A stretch of DNA of 64,000 nucleotides from Pseudomonas anguilliseptica. GTDB lineage: Bacteria > Pseudomonadota > Gammaproteobacteria > Pseudomonadales > Pseudomonadaceae. Numbering within the stretch: position 1 is the first letter of the stretch; each line of letters starts with the position of its first letter. The position numbers were made by a program, and so were the translations under genes. Below, piece after piece: positions 1-7,531 of this stretch. The notes under the pieces are model-generated. The model did no database searches. It saw nothing but the letters and a program-made list of their open reading frames with translations, and was not told the DNA's origin. The DNA lies in assembly GCF_021375795.1 (NCBI RefSeq), contig NZ_JAEIOI010000001.1, positions 868,001 through 932,000 on the forward strand, given 5' to 3'.

Positions 1-287
1 TGAACCTTGCGTTCCTGCGCTTCAAACTGGCTCCAGTACTTGTCCAGTTGGGCTTTGTCGCTGCCACGCAGGAGGACGTTTTTCCATTCCTGCACTTGGG
101 TCTTGAAGTTCAGGTTGGTCGAGTCGATCAGCGCTGAGGCTTCCAGCGGCCCTTCAAGCAGGCCGCGGTAAGCCTGCATACCGCTGGAAAGGAAGCTGAA
201 ACAGGCCAGTGCGGTGACCAGAATCAGTGCCAGGCTGCCGGCGAGCAAGGCGAGGATTTGCGCGCGCAAGGATTTCTGCAGAAACAT
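1..287 (-). CDS. methyl-accepting chemotaxis protein, N-terminal fragment
   Basis: Only the first 95 codons lie in the window; the gene runs off the left edge. Translated from the ATG at 287, it begins MFLQKSLRAQ and continues into a hydrophobic membrane segment (about residues 10-35), then a periplasmic stretch that contains YRGLLEGPLEAS and a helical run ending near EAQERK. A short cytoplasmic start, one TM helix and a helical periplasmic sensor is the usual beginning of a chemoreceptor (MCP) that signals to CheA/CheW. The signalling domain is not visible, so the assignment rests on the N-terminal architecture only. The 194 bp upstream of it show no other gene. Confidence 0.65.
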   Translation of the reverse strand, partial: MFLQKSLRAQILALLAGSLALILVTALACFSFLSSGMQAYRGLLEGPLEASALIDSTNLNFKTQVQEWKNVLLRGSDKAQLDKYWSQFEAQERKV

Positions 288-481
288 GGGTGGATACCCC
301 TGAATGTGAACGGCGGGATGCCAGTGACGCCAGGTGCGCCCTAACTGCGAAGATCCCTATCGACTGGTATCAGTTGGGCCGTGATGAACGGCCTCTGAGG
401 AGTATAGATCGGCTCTGCGGCAGCGTTCTTTAGCTTGCCGCAGGTGTGTTACAGGCGTGTGCGGTGCTCTGACTCGCAGGC

Positions 482-1597
482 TCAGGCCAGGCGCAGGTGG
501 TTGTCCCACAGACCTGCGGGCAGTTGCAGCGGTTGGCTGCTGATCTGGGCGCTGCGGCAGTCATACAGGCGGCAACGACCGACGCCACTGCTGACCACAA
601 ATCCGTCGGCCACCGCGCCCACCCCGGCACAATCCGGCAACGGCGCGTCGAGGCGCAGTGCGGCGCTGTCCAGGTCCCAGATAAACACCCGGTTGCCGCG
701 CGGTGCGGTCAGGGCCAGCAGGCGCAGCTTGCTGTGGATTGCCACGCTGGCGGTGTACTGATTCATCAGTTGACGCTGTGCATCGGCCACCGGGAAGTGC
801 TGGAAGGGCTGGCCGGGGCGTTTGATCGCCAAGAGCGGCACCACATCGCTGAGTTCGCCCATGTATTGCTGGCCGGTGATCAGGGTGCCGTCGCTGGCCA
901 CGGCCATATGGCGCACGCTATTCATGCGCTCGGGCAGCTGTTCCTTGCTGATCAGGCTGCCGTCGCGGCGCATCAGCACCAGGCTGGACTCCATGGCGTC
1001 GAGGTTCATTTCCACCCGGCTGTCGGCCTCGGTGCGGATGCCGCCATTGGCCACCACCAGGGTTTCGCCATCGGGCAGCCAGAGCAGTTGGTGCGGGCCT
1101 AGGCCGTGGGTCGACAATTCGCTGCTGCGCAGCAGTTGCTCACCTTGTAGGCGGTAGACGCCGAGTACGCCGCGACCGGGGTCGGAGGTGTCGTTCTCGG
1201 TGGCATACAGCCATTCGCCGTCCTTGTGGAACACTGCATGGCCGTAGAAATGACGCTGCGCCGGTGAGTGCAGGGTTTGCAGCAGGCGGCCATCGCGGGT
1301 GTCGATCAGGTAGCTCTGGGTGCTCGGGCGGCGACCGACAAACAGTGCCATCGGCAGAAACGGATGGCCGATGACGTCGTGGCAGCGCTCGCTGACGGCG
1401 GTGGCGAACACCTGGCTGCCGTCCAGGCGGTAGCCCACCGCAAAGTGCTTGCCGCTGCTGTCGTTACGCGCTGACAGCAGCAGCGGCTGGGCGTTGCTGT
1501 GCATCAGCGTCCAGCCGCCATAGGTGCCGGTGGCCGCTGCCGTAGCGGCAATAGCTGCGACGCTCAGGCCGAGAAAAGTACGACGATTGATCTGCAT
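482..1597 (-). CDS. DUF1513 family protein with Tat-like signal peptide
   Basis: A 371-residue protein whose N-terminus (NRRTFLGL followed by an Ala-rich hydrophobic stretch) resembles a twin-arginine signal, so it is probably exported folded to the periplasm. The rest has short repeated beta segments (for example GEWLYATEND, LWLPDGETLVVANGG, RHMAVASDGTL), consistent with the beta-propeller fold expected for DUF1513. It is the last gene of a minus-strand set with two imelysins and a di-heme protein, only 3 bp after the upstream imelysin stop, so it is almost certainly co-transcribed. Biochemical function is unknown; the operon suggests a role in periplasmic iron handling. Confidence 0.85.
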   Translation of the reverse strand: MQINRRTFLGLSVAAIAATAAATGTYGGWTLMHSNAQPLLLSARNDSSGKHFAVGYRLDGSQVFATAVSERCHDVIGHPFLPMALFVGRRPSTQSYLIDTRDGRLLQTLHSPAQRHFYGHAVFHKDGEWLYATENDTSDPGRGVLGVYRLQGEQLLRSSELSTHGLGPHQLLWLPDGETLVVANGGIRTEADSRVEMNLDAMESSLVLMRRDGSLISKEQLPERMNSVRHMAVASDGTLITGQQYMGELSDVVPLLAIKRPGQPFQHFPVADAQRQLMNQYTASVAIHSKLRLLALTAPRGNRVFIWDLDSAALRLDAPLPDCAGVGAVADGFVVSSGVGRCRLYDCRSAQISSQPLQLPAGLWDNHLRLA

Positions 1598-1600
1598 GCG

Positions 1601-2662
1601 TCAGTCGCCGTCATGGGCGTTGAAGCCCAGCTGGATGCCAAGGGCTTTCGCCAGCTCGGCTTCGTGCAGGCGGTGCAGAGCATTCAGGCTGTCATACAGC
1701 GCATTCAGCTCGGCGCGGCCGGCTTCGTCGCCCAGCAATTCGCCGAGCGGGCGCTGGGCTGCTGCCAGGCGTTGGCGGGCATCGCTGTAGGCGGCATTGA
1801 TGCGTTGTTTCAGTTCATCCTGATCGCTGCCGAGCAGTGCCTGGATGCCGTTCTGCTCGGCTCCCAGCCAGATGCGTTCGGCGCTGGCCAGGCTGGCGGC
1901 AAGGTTGGCCAGGCTGGCTTTGCTGCGCCAGGCTTCTGCCTGGTAAGGCTGCGGCTGGCCTTTGCTCTGCCGGCCGAGCGGTGTGCCGAGTTTTTTCTTC
2001 AGCCCGTCGATGGCACTGACCTGGGTGCGCAGCAATTCGGCCACCGCTTCCGGTGCCTCGGCGTAGCGCTCATTGGGGAAGTTTTTCAGCTGGGCGGCCA
2101 TGCCGTCCTTGCTCTGCCAACTGGCCAGAATGTCAGCGGCGAGGCTTTGCTGGTGTTCACCGATGGCGACGAGCAGCGGGCAATAACGGGCTTTCTGCTC
2201 GCTGTTGTTGAGGTCCAGGGCTGGGTCGAACAGCAGGTATTCATAAGCGGTCAGGCCCTGCACCACGACACTGGCGTTATCCAGATCGGCCGCTGTCAGT
2301 CCGGGTTTGCTGTTGAGCAGCGCTTCCACCTGGCGCGCCACCAGGTTCTTTTTGTCTGGCCAGAACTGGATCTGCCAGGCGCGGTTGCCTTCTGCCAGTG
2401 GGCCGAGGGCGGCGGGTTGTACGGCGGCCCAGGCACTTTGCGCGCTGGTAAAGGCCTGGCGCGCTTCGACCAGGTTCTGTTGCCCGGCACAGAAGGCCTG
2501 GGCGCTGCTGGCCAGTTGCCGATCAGCTTCGCTCCAGGCGCTGTAGATGGGCAGCAGCACGCCATCGGTCAGCGCCTGGCTGACCTGTTGCTGCGGGTTG
2601 CCTGGGCTGCAGGCAGTCAGGGTCAGGCTAAGCAGGGCCAGGGTGAGGGGTGAGCGGATCAT
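1601..2662 (-). CDS. imelysin family (peptidase M75) lipoprotein
   Basis: A 353-residue protein with a lipoprotein signal ending LTAC (Cys about 18). It has the all-helical imelysin architecture and a recognisable imelysin core (GLTAYEYLLFDP). Imelysins are exported or outer-membrane proteins of iron-uptake loci. The family motif GxHxxE here reads G-L-T-A-Y-E, so the His is missing; the second imelysin of the operon keeps it. It starts 10 bp after the di-heme gene stop and ends 3 bp before the DUF1513 gene. The missing residue suggests a divergent, possibly non-metal-binding paralogue. Confidence 0.85.
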   Translation of the reverse strand: MIRSPLTLALLSLTLTACSPGNPQQQVSQALTDGVLLPIYSAWSEADRQLASSAQAFCAGQQNLVEARQAFTSAQSAWAAVQPAALGPLAEGNRAWQIQFWPDKKNLVARQVEALLNSKPGLTAADLDNASVVVQGLTAYEYLLFDPALDLNNSEQKARYCPLLVAIGEHQQSLAADILASWQSKDGMAAQLKNFPNERYAEAPEAVAELLRTQVSAIDGLKKKLGTPLGRQSKGQPQPYQAEAWRSKASLANLAASLASAERIWLGAEQNGIQALLGSDQDELKQRINAAYSDARQRLAAAQRPLGELLGDEAGRAELNALYDSLNALHRLHEAELAKALGIQLGFNAHDGD

Positions 2663-2672
2663 GGGCGGCTCC

Positions 2673-4088
2673 TTACAACGAATTCAGAAAAGCCAACAGC
2701 GCGCTGCGCTCATCGGCATTGAAAGTCAGTACCTGCTGCTTGGCTGCTTCGGCTTCACCGCCGTGCCAGAGGATGGCCTCCAGCAGGTCGCGTGCACGGC
2801 CGTCATGCAGGAACTGGGTGTGGCCGTTGACTGTTTCGGTCAGGCCGATCCCCCAAAGTGGCGGGGTGCGCCATTCGCGGCCGCTGGCGAGATACTCCGG
2901 GCGGTTGTCGGACAGGCCTTCACCCATGTCATGCAGCAACAGGTCGCTGTAGGGGCGAATCAACTGATTGGCCAACTCAGGCTCGGCGGCGTCACTGGCG
3001 GTGGTGAACTGCGGGGTATGGCAACCCTGGCAACCGGCCTGGTGGAACAGGTTTTTGCCGGCCAGCACCTGCGGCGTATCGACGCCACGGCGGGCCGGCA
3101 CGCCGAGGTTGCGGGTGTAGAACAGGACGCTGGCGAGGATGTTGTCGCTGACTTCCGGTTCACCGCCATGGGGTGCATTACGGCAGTCGAACTGCGCTTC
3201 GGTGCAGTTGTCATGTGGGATCAGGGTAGATGTCAGGCCCATGTCATTGGCAAAGGCTTCGGCATTTTGCTGGTTGAGCGATGGTTGGCCAGCCTTCCAG
3301 CCAAAACGGCCGAGCACCGTACGTTGCTGCGTGCGGTCCCAGACCTGGTTGGCGCGCCCGGAAATGCCATCGCCATTGCGGTCTTCGGGGTCGGAATTGG
3401 CCAGGATGGCGGCTTCGGGAATGGCTTCGAGCAGACCGAGGCCGATCATCGGCGGGGCGATGCGTGCCGAGAACAGCGTGCCGGGATGCAAGGCGCCATA
3501 ACCGAGCTGGCTGATCTCCAGGCTGGGCTTGCGCAGCTCGATCTGGGTGCCATCGGTAAAGCTGACCTGCTGTGTGGTGTAACTGACGCGCACTTTGCCT
3601 TCTGGGGCCACGCCGGGGTTGGCCATGTCCTGCAACTGGCCACCGTAGGTGGGCTCGGCCAGTACGCCAAGGCGCTGGATGATCTCGGCATGTTCGCTGC
3701 CCGCTGGAATCGACAGGCGCACCAGCATCGAGACCGAGCTGATCGCATCAGGCGCCGGCGGATGGCCGCGGCCGTCCTTGATGTGGCAGTTCTGGCAGGC
3801 GTTGGTGTTGAACAGCGGGCCAAGGCCATCGCGCGCCGTGGTGGTGGCGGGGGCGGTAACCCAGGGGTTGCGGAAGAAGCTGTTGCCGACGCTGAAATCC
3901 AGACGGCGTGACGGTGAAAGGTTGGCGGAGGGCAGGGAAAAGGCATTCTGGTCAGCCTTGCGCACGGTGGCGCTTCCGGCGGACAGAGCTTCGCCTGGCT
4001 CGGCTTGGGTGAACTGTGGCGTCTTATCGCAGGCAACCAGGCTCAGGCTCAAGGCCAGCAGCAGCGCAATGCGATGCGGGGCAAACAT
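2673..4088 (-). CDS. DUF1111 di-heme c-type cytochrome (thiol-oxidoreductase-like) lipoprotein
   Basis: A 471-residue protein with a lipobox ending LVAC (Cys20). It has two c-type heme motifs, CQNCH at residues 98-102 and CQGCH at 354-358, placing it in the DUF1111 family related to di-heme peroxidases. An acidic loop DPEDRNGDGISG (about 235-246) resembles a calcium-binding site. It is a periplasm-facing redox protein sitting between two imelysin genes in a Fur-type operon; a plausible but unproven job is changing the redox state of iron at the envelope. A Fur-box-like site lies about 60-80 bp upstream of its start, so it may have its own promoter. Confidence 0.88.
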   Translation of the reverse strand: MFAPHRIALLLALSLSLVACDKTPQFTQAEPGEALSAGSATVRKADQNAFSLPSANLSPSRRLDFSVGNSFFRNPWVTAPATTTARDGLGPLFNTNACQNCHIKDGRGHPPAPDAISSVSMLVRLSIPAGSEHAEIIQRLGVLAEPTYGGQLQDMANPGVAPEGKVRVSYTTQQVSFTDGTQIELRKPSLEISQLGYGALHPGTLFSARIAPPMIGLGLLEAIPEAAILANSDPEDRNGDGISGRANQVWDRTQQRTVLGRFGWKAGQPSLNQQNAEAFANDMGLTSTLIPHDNCTEAQFDCRNAPHGGEPEVSDNILASVLFYTRNLGVPARRGVDTPQVLAGKNLFHQAGCQGCHTPQFTTASDAAEPELANQLIRPYSDLLLHDMGEGLSDNRPEYLASGREWRTPPLWGIGLTETVNGHTQFLHDGRARDLLEAILWHGGEAEAAKQQVLTFNADERSALLAFLNSL

Positions 4089-4149
4089 GAAAGGACATCC
4101 GCAACAGAAAAACAGGCGGCTGATCTTAACAGTCTGGCTGGTTTTAAAT

Positions 4150-4168
4150 AAGACGGATTTGCATTATC
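4150..4168 (-). promoter_or_regulatory. Fur-box-like operator upstream of the di-heme gene
   Basis: Read on the minus strand, the sequence GATAATGCAAATCCGTCTT matches the 19-bp Fur consensus (GATAATGATAATCATTATC) at 13 positions by my count. It lies 62-80 bp upstream of the start at 4088 and shares the core AATGCAAATC with the site before the second imelysin gene. Confidence 0.6.
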
Positions 4169-4239
4169 GCTGGTGGTTAAAGGTCGCAGGGTGCCAAAAA
4201 AAGGCTGTACCCGAGCGGGCTGTTGTTGGCGGTTTAGGT

Positions 4240-4352
4240 CCTGTAGGGAGGGCTGACCGTAATCGGGGTCAGCCAACGCTCCACTGCGGGAAGCGCTTCA
4301 GTGGTGAGCTTTCGGTGGTGGTTGTCGCGGCTGAAGCCCCTCCCACATGAGT
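4240..4352. repeat. REP/BIME-like intergenic repeat pair
   Basis: The stretch begins with TGTAGGGAGGGCTGACC and ends with GTCGCGGCTGAAGCCCCTCC, in the style of Pseudomonas REP sequences. The left unit has an internal inverted repeat GGCTGACC/GGTCAGCC. It fills the middle of the 373-bp gap between the di-heme and imelysin genes. No coding potential. Confidence 0.6.
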
Positions 4353-4375
4353 CTCGCCATAAAAAAGACGGGCGT

Positions 4376-4414
4376 AAAAAAGCCGCGACTCGGGCAAGGA
4401 ATCGCGGCTTTTTC
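4376..4414 (-). terminator. Rho-independent terminator after icmP
   Basis: A perfect 12-bp inverted repeat AAAAAGCCGCGA/TCGCGGCTTTTT with a 13-nt loop lies about 50 bp beyond the stop of the second imelysin gene. It would end or attenuate that transcript before the di-heme gene, which fits a separate Fur-type promoter further downstream. Confidence 0.8.
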
Positions 4415-4461
4415 ATCACTACACGCCAGGACTTCGTGAGTCGCAGCAAGTCCTACACAGC

Positions 4462-5796
4462 TTAGAAGCTGTGGTCAGCGGTATCCGGATTCAGATCACT
4501 GATCCCCAGCTTGCCGGCCGCCTGCTCGATGGCGCCGGTCTGTTTGACCAGTGCGGCGATGGCATCACGGACGATCTGCTGGCCTTCGGCGTTGTCGGCG
4601 GCGATCAGCTGATCGAAGTGCTTGCCATTGTTGGCGCTATCGACCAGCGCCTGCAGCTTGCCTTCGGTGGCTTCGAGGTCGGCTTTCAGGGTGCTGTCAG
4701 CGGCGGCGTCAACCTTGGCCACCAGTGACGATAGGCTTGGGCCGGTCAGGGTGGTGCCGTCGACCTTCTTGTACTCGCCCAGGTAGACGTTACGGATACC
4801 TTTGCCGTTGTAGAAGTGCGAGTTGTGGGTGTTGTCGCTGAAGCAGTCGTGCTCGTCTTCGGTGGAGTTGGCTTCCAGTGCGACCTTCATGCGCTCGCCA
4901 GCCAGTTCGCCGAGGGACAGGCTGCCCATGCCGAAGAGCACCTTGCGCAGTCCGTTCTCGGCCGATTCGGCTTCCAGTTTGGCGCGGTAGTTGTCGGCGT
5001 TACCGGCTTGCCACTGCACAACCATGGCGTCGAGGTCGCTGACCAGCAGGTCGGTGGCCGCCTTGAGGAAGGCGCGGCGACGTTCGTTGTTGCCGCCAGT
5101 TGCACCTTCACCGACCACGTAATCGCTGGCCGGGCGCTCGCCAGCACCTGGGTTGGTACCGTTGAGGTCCTGGCCCCAGAGCAGGAATTCGATGGCGTGG
5201 TAGCCGGTGGCTACGTTGGCTTCGGAGCCGCCCAGCTCATTCAGGCTGGCCAGCAGTTCCGGGGTGATGGTGCTGACGTCGATCTTGTCTTCGCCGACCT
5301 GAATCTCGGTGTTGGCGATGATATTGGCGCTGGCGCCTGGGTTACCCAGGGCGTGCTGATAGTCGGTGGCGACGTAGTCGATCAGGCCTTCGTCCAGCGG
5401 CCAGGCGTTCAACTGGCCTTCCCAGTCGTCGACCACGGCGTTGCCGAAGCGGAATACTTCGCTCTGCATGTAAGGCACGCGAGCGGCCAGCCAGGCTTCA
5501 CGGGCGGCTTTCAAGGTGTCGGCATTCGGGTTGGCGAGCAGGGCATCAACGGCCGCTTGCAGCGTTTTGCCGGTGCTGGCCGCGTCGCTGAACACGGCCA
5601 GAGCCAGGTCCGCGTAGTGGCTGACCACTGCCTTGGCGGCGGCTTCGTCGACCTGGCTGGCAACTGCTGCTGGCGCGCTGGCGCTGCTGGCAGCCGGTGC
5701 TGCAGCTTGGTTGGCTGGCGCTTTGTCGTCGCCGCAACCAGCGAGAGAAATGGCAATGGCGAGCAGGCTGGCCGAAGCCAGGGGCATACGAAGCAT
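4462..5796 (-). CDS. icmP: imelysin family lipoprotein, IcmP/IrpA-like
   Basis: A 444-residue imelysin starting at the ATG at 5796, chosen because AAAGGA precedes it and a lipoprotein signal ending LAGC follows at once; a longer reading to 5853 would destroy the signal. The core keeps GYHAIEFLLWG, an intact GxHxxE motif. A His/Cys-bearing stretch (DEHDCFSDNTHNSHF) and GKGIRNVYLG are typical of the long IrpA-type members. The P. aeruginosa counterpart, as I recall, was named icmP (insulin-cleaving metalloproteinase). A Fur-box-like site overlaps the predicted promoter, so iron starvation should induce it. It is an envelope protein of iron acquisition; its true substrate is unresolved. Confidence 0.85.
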   Translation of the reverse strand: MLRMPLASASLLAIAISLAGCGDDKAPANQAAAPAASSASAPAAVASQVDEAAAKAVVSHYADLALAVFSDAASTGKTLQAAVDALLANPNADTLKAAREAWLAARVPYMQSEVFRFGNAVVDDWEGQLNAWPLDEGLIDYVATDYQHALGNPGASANIIANTEIQVGEDKIDVSTITPELLASLNELGGSEANVATGYHAIEFLLWGQDLNGTNPGAGERPASDYVVGEGATGGNNERRRAFLKAATDLLVSDLDAMVVQWQAGNADNYRAKLEAESAENGLRKVLFGMGSLSLGELAGERMKVALEANSTEDEHDCFSDNTHNSHFYNGKGIRNVYLGEYKKVDGTTLTGPSLSSLVAKVDAAADSTLKADLEATEGKLQALVDSANNGKHFDQLIAADNAEGQQIVRDAIAALVKQTGAIEQAAGKLGISDLNPDTADHSF

Positions 5797-5856
5797 GGCG
5801 AAATCCTTTGCAAGTGGGAGTAGGGCACCCATACGAGTGAGTGCAAAAACCAAAGC

Positions 5857-5885
5857 ATAATGCGAAAGATTTGCATTTTGCGCAA
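5857..5885 (-). promoter_or_regulatory. predicted sigma-70 promoter overlapped by Fur-box-like site
   Basis: On the minus strand TTGCGC (-35) and CATTAT (-10) are separated by exactly 17 bp. The spacer holds the Fur-like 19-mer CAAAATGCAAATCTTTCGC (5862-5880), which matches 12 of 19 consensus positions by my count. Fur bound here would block RNA polymerase from transcribing the imelysin gene at 5796. Confidence 0.6.
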
Positions 5886-5998
5886 AGGGTCGTTGTGGTT
5901 TTTTCCGTAAAAGCTGTGGTGAGAGTCTGCTTCAGTGTTGAGCGCTGACGCTAGAATGCTGCATCTCACCCCCTCCAAAACCTCTTCGGGAGTTGTGC

Positions 5999-6571
5999 AT
6001 GAGCCTTACCAGCGTTGTCGTGAGTGTGTTGCTGATCCTGCTCGCGGCCTATGCCGTGATGCTCTACAACGCACTGGTACGCCTGAAGCACGGCGTCAGT
6101 AAGGCCTGGTCGAATATCGATGTGCTGCTCAAACAGCGCCATGATGAGCTGCCCAAGCTGGTGGAGACCTGCAAGCAGTACATGCAGCATGAACGCACCA
6201 CCCTGGAAGCGGTGATCATGGCGCGTCAGGCGGTTTCCACTGCCCAGGCCAGCGGCGACATGGGCGCCCTGGGCAAGGCCGAGACGGGGTTGCGCGCCGG
6301 TCTCGGCCAGCTGTTCGCCCTGGCGGAGAATTACCCGGAATTGAAAGCCAATGAAAGCTTTCAGCATCTGCAGCAGCGTATCAGCGGCCTGGAAAACGGC
6401 ATTGCCGACCGCCGCGAGCTGTACAACGAGGCGGTCAACCTGAACAACGTGCGTATCGAGCAGTTTCCCGATGTGTTGATCGCCCGCATGTTTGCCTTCA
6501 AGGAAGCCGTGCTACTGGAATTCAGCGAGTCGGAAAAAGCAGATGTCGATCTTAAATCGCTGTTTGGCTAG
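5999..6571 (+). CDS. LemA family protein
   Basis: A 190-residue protein with an N-terminal membrane anchor (about residues 3-22) followed by the LemA helical domain: LYNALVRLKHGVSKAWSNID, the RHDELPKLVE segment and YNEAVNLNN near the C-terminus are family hallmarks. The ATG at 5999 was preferred to the TTG at 5993 because GGGAG sits 6 nt before it. LemA proteins are membrane-attached with the helical bundle outside or in the periplasm; molecular function is poorly defined. It is followed 3 bp later by the GIDE/EF-hand gene, a pairing that suggests a joint membrane role. Confidence 0.9.
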   Translation: MSLTSVVVSVLLILLAAYAVMLYNALVRLKHGVSKAWSNIDVLLKQRHDELPKLVETCKQYMQHERTTLEAVIMARQAVSTAQASGDMGALGKAETGLRAGLGQLFALAENYPELKANESFQHLQQRISGLENGIADRRELYNEAVNLNNVRIEQFPDVLIARMFAFKEAVLLEFSESEKADVDLKSLFG

Positions 6572-6574
6572 GTC

Positions 6575-7477
6575 ATGGATATTCAAGGACAGATTTTCGG
6601 GCTGACCTGCAGTGTGGCGGCTTGTGCCGGCGGGGCCTGGTGGTTTGTGCTGCGCTTTTCTCAGGCCCGGCATCTGCTCGATACGCCCACCTCAAAGATC
6701 CGCTCGGCGGCGCAGGGCTATGCCGAGTTCTACGGTGTGTTGCACCCGCAAGGCGAGGAACAGCAACGTGGACCGCTGACCAATACGCCGTGCCTGTGGT
6801 GGCGTTACAAGATCGAGGAAGAGCAGCGCTCTAGCGATAACAAGGGTAGTAGCTGGCGTACGGTAGAGAGCGGTAGCAGCGAGGCGCTGCTGCAACTCGA
6901 TGACAGCACTGGCAGCTGCTTTATCGACCCGCGCGGGGCGCAAGTGCGCCCGGTGACGCGCGAGGTGTGGAGGGGAAGTGAGCGTCATCCGCTGGGCCTG
7001 GCGAAAACCGGCTGGAGCGCGTTTTTCAGCGGCAGTGGGCAATACCGCTACACCGAAGAACGTCTGCATGCGGGGCAGCCGTTGTATGCCATCGGGGATT
7101 TTCGCAGCAGTGGTGGCGGTCGTCAGGGGCTGGATCTGGCCTCGGCCAAAGGTGCCGTGATTCGCGAGTGGAAAAGTGACTTCAGCGGCTTGCTGCAACG
7201 CTTTGACAGCGACCGCAATGGTCAGCTCGATGAGCCGGAGTGGAGTCGTGTGCAGTTGGCTGCGACTCTTGAGGCTGAGGATCGCCATCGTCAGCAGAGC
7301 ACGCAGCCGGCGCAGCACCACCTGGCCAAGCCGAGTGAGGCTCGGCCATTTATCTTGTCCTGCGCGGGCGAGGATGAGCTGGTGCGGAGTTTCTACTGGC
7401 AGGCGGCCGGTGCTGTTGTGCTATGCGTGTTGGGCGCAGTGGCGACCGCCTGGCTGCTGGGGGTTAACCGCTTCTAG
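6575..7477 (+). CDS. GIDE-domain membrane protein with an EF-hand loop
   Basis: A 300-residue protein with an N-terminal TM segment (about 8-27), a GIDE-like region (about 50-200; E3-ubiquitin-ligase-associated family without a RING finger) and a C-terminal TM segment (about 273-295). Residues 211-222 (DSDRNGQLDEPE) form a textbook 12-residue EF-hand loop with Asp at 1 and 3, Asn at 5, Gly at 6 and Glu at 12, so calcium binding is likely. It follows lemA by 3 bp and a strong terminator closes the pair. There is no reason to infer ubiquitin ligase activity in a bacterium; the family name only records homology. Role unknown. Confidence 0.75.
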   Translation: MDIQGQIFGLTCSVAACAGGAWWFVLRFSQARHLLDTPTSKIRSAAQGYAEFYGVLHPQGEEQQRGPLTNTPCLWWRYKIEEEQRSSDNKGSSWRTVESGSSEALLQLDDSTGSCFIDPRGAQVRPVTREVWRGSERHPLGLAKTGWSAFFSGSGQYRYTEERLHAGQPLYAIGDFRSSGGGRQGLDLASAKGAVIREWKSDFSGLLQRFDSDRNGQLDEPEWSRVQLAATLEAEDRHRQQSTQPAQHHLAKPSEARPFILSCAGEDELVRSFYWQAAGAVVLCVLGAVATAWLLGVNRF

Positions 7478-7492
7478 TGTCGAGCACGCAAG

Positions 7493-7521
7493 AAAAAGCC
7501 CGCCAATTGGCGGGCTTTTTT
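7493..7521. terminator. bidirectional Rho-independent terminator
   Basis: AAAAAGCCCGCC-AATT-GGCGGGCTTTTT, a perfect 12-bp stem with a T run on both strands. It lies between the convergent GIDE gene and bifA and can serve both. Confidence 0.9.
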
Positions 7522-7531
7522 GTCGCCGGAT

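Noticed and set aside
2547..3911. 454-aa plus-strand frame
   Set aside because: Antisense to the di-heme protein, which has two CxxCH motifs and a lipobox.
6575..7477. true E3 ubiquitin ligase
   Set aside because: No RING finger, and bacteria lack ubiquitin; only the GIDE-family resemblance is kept.
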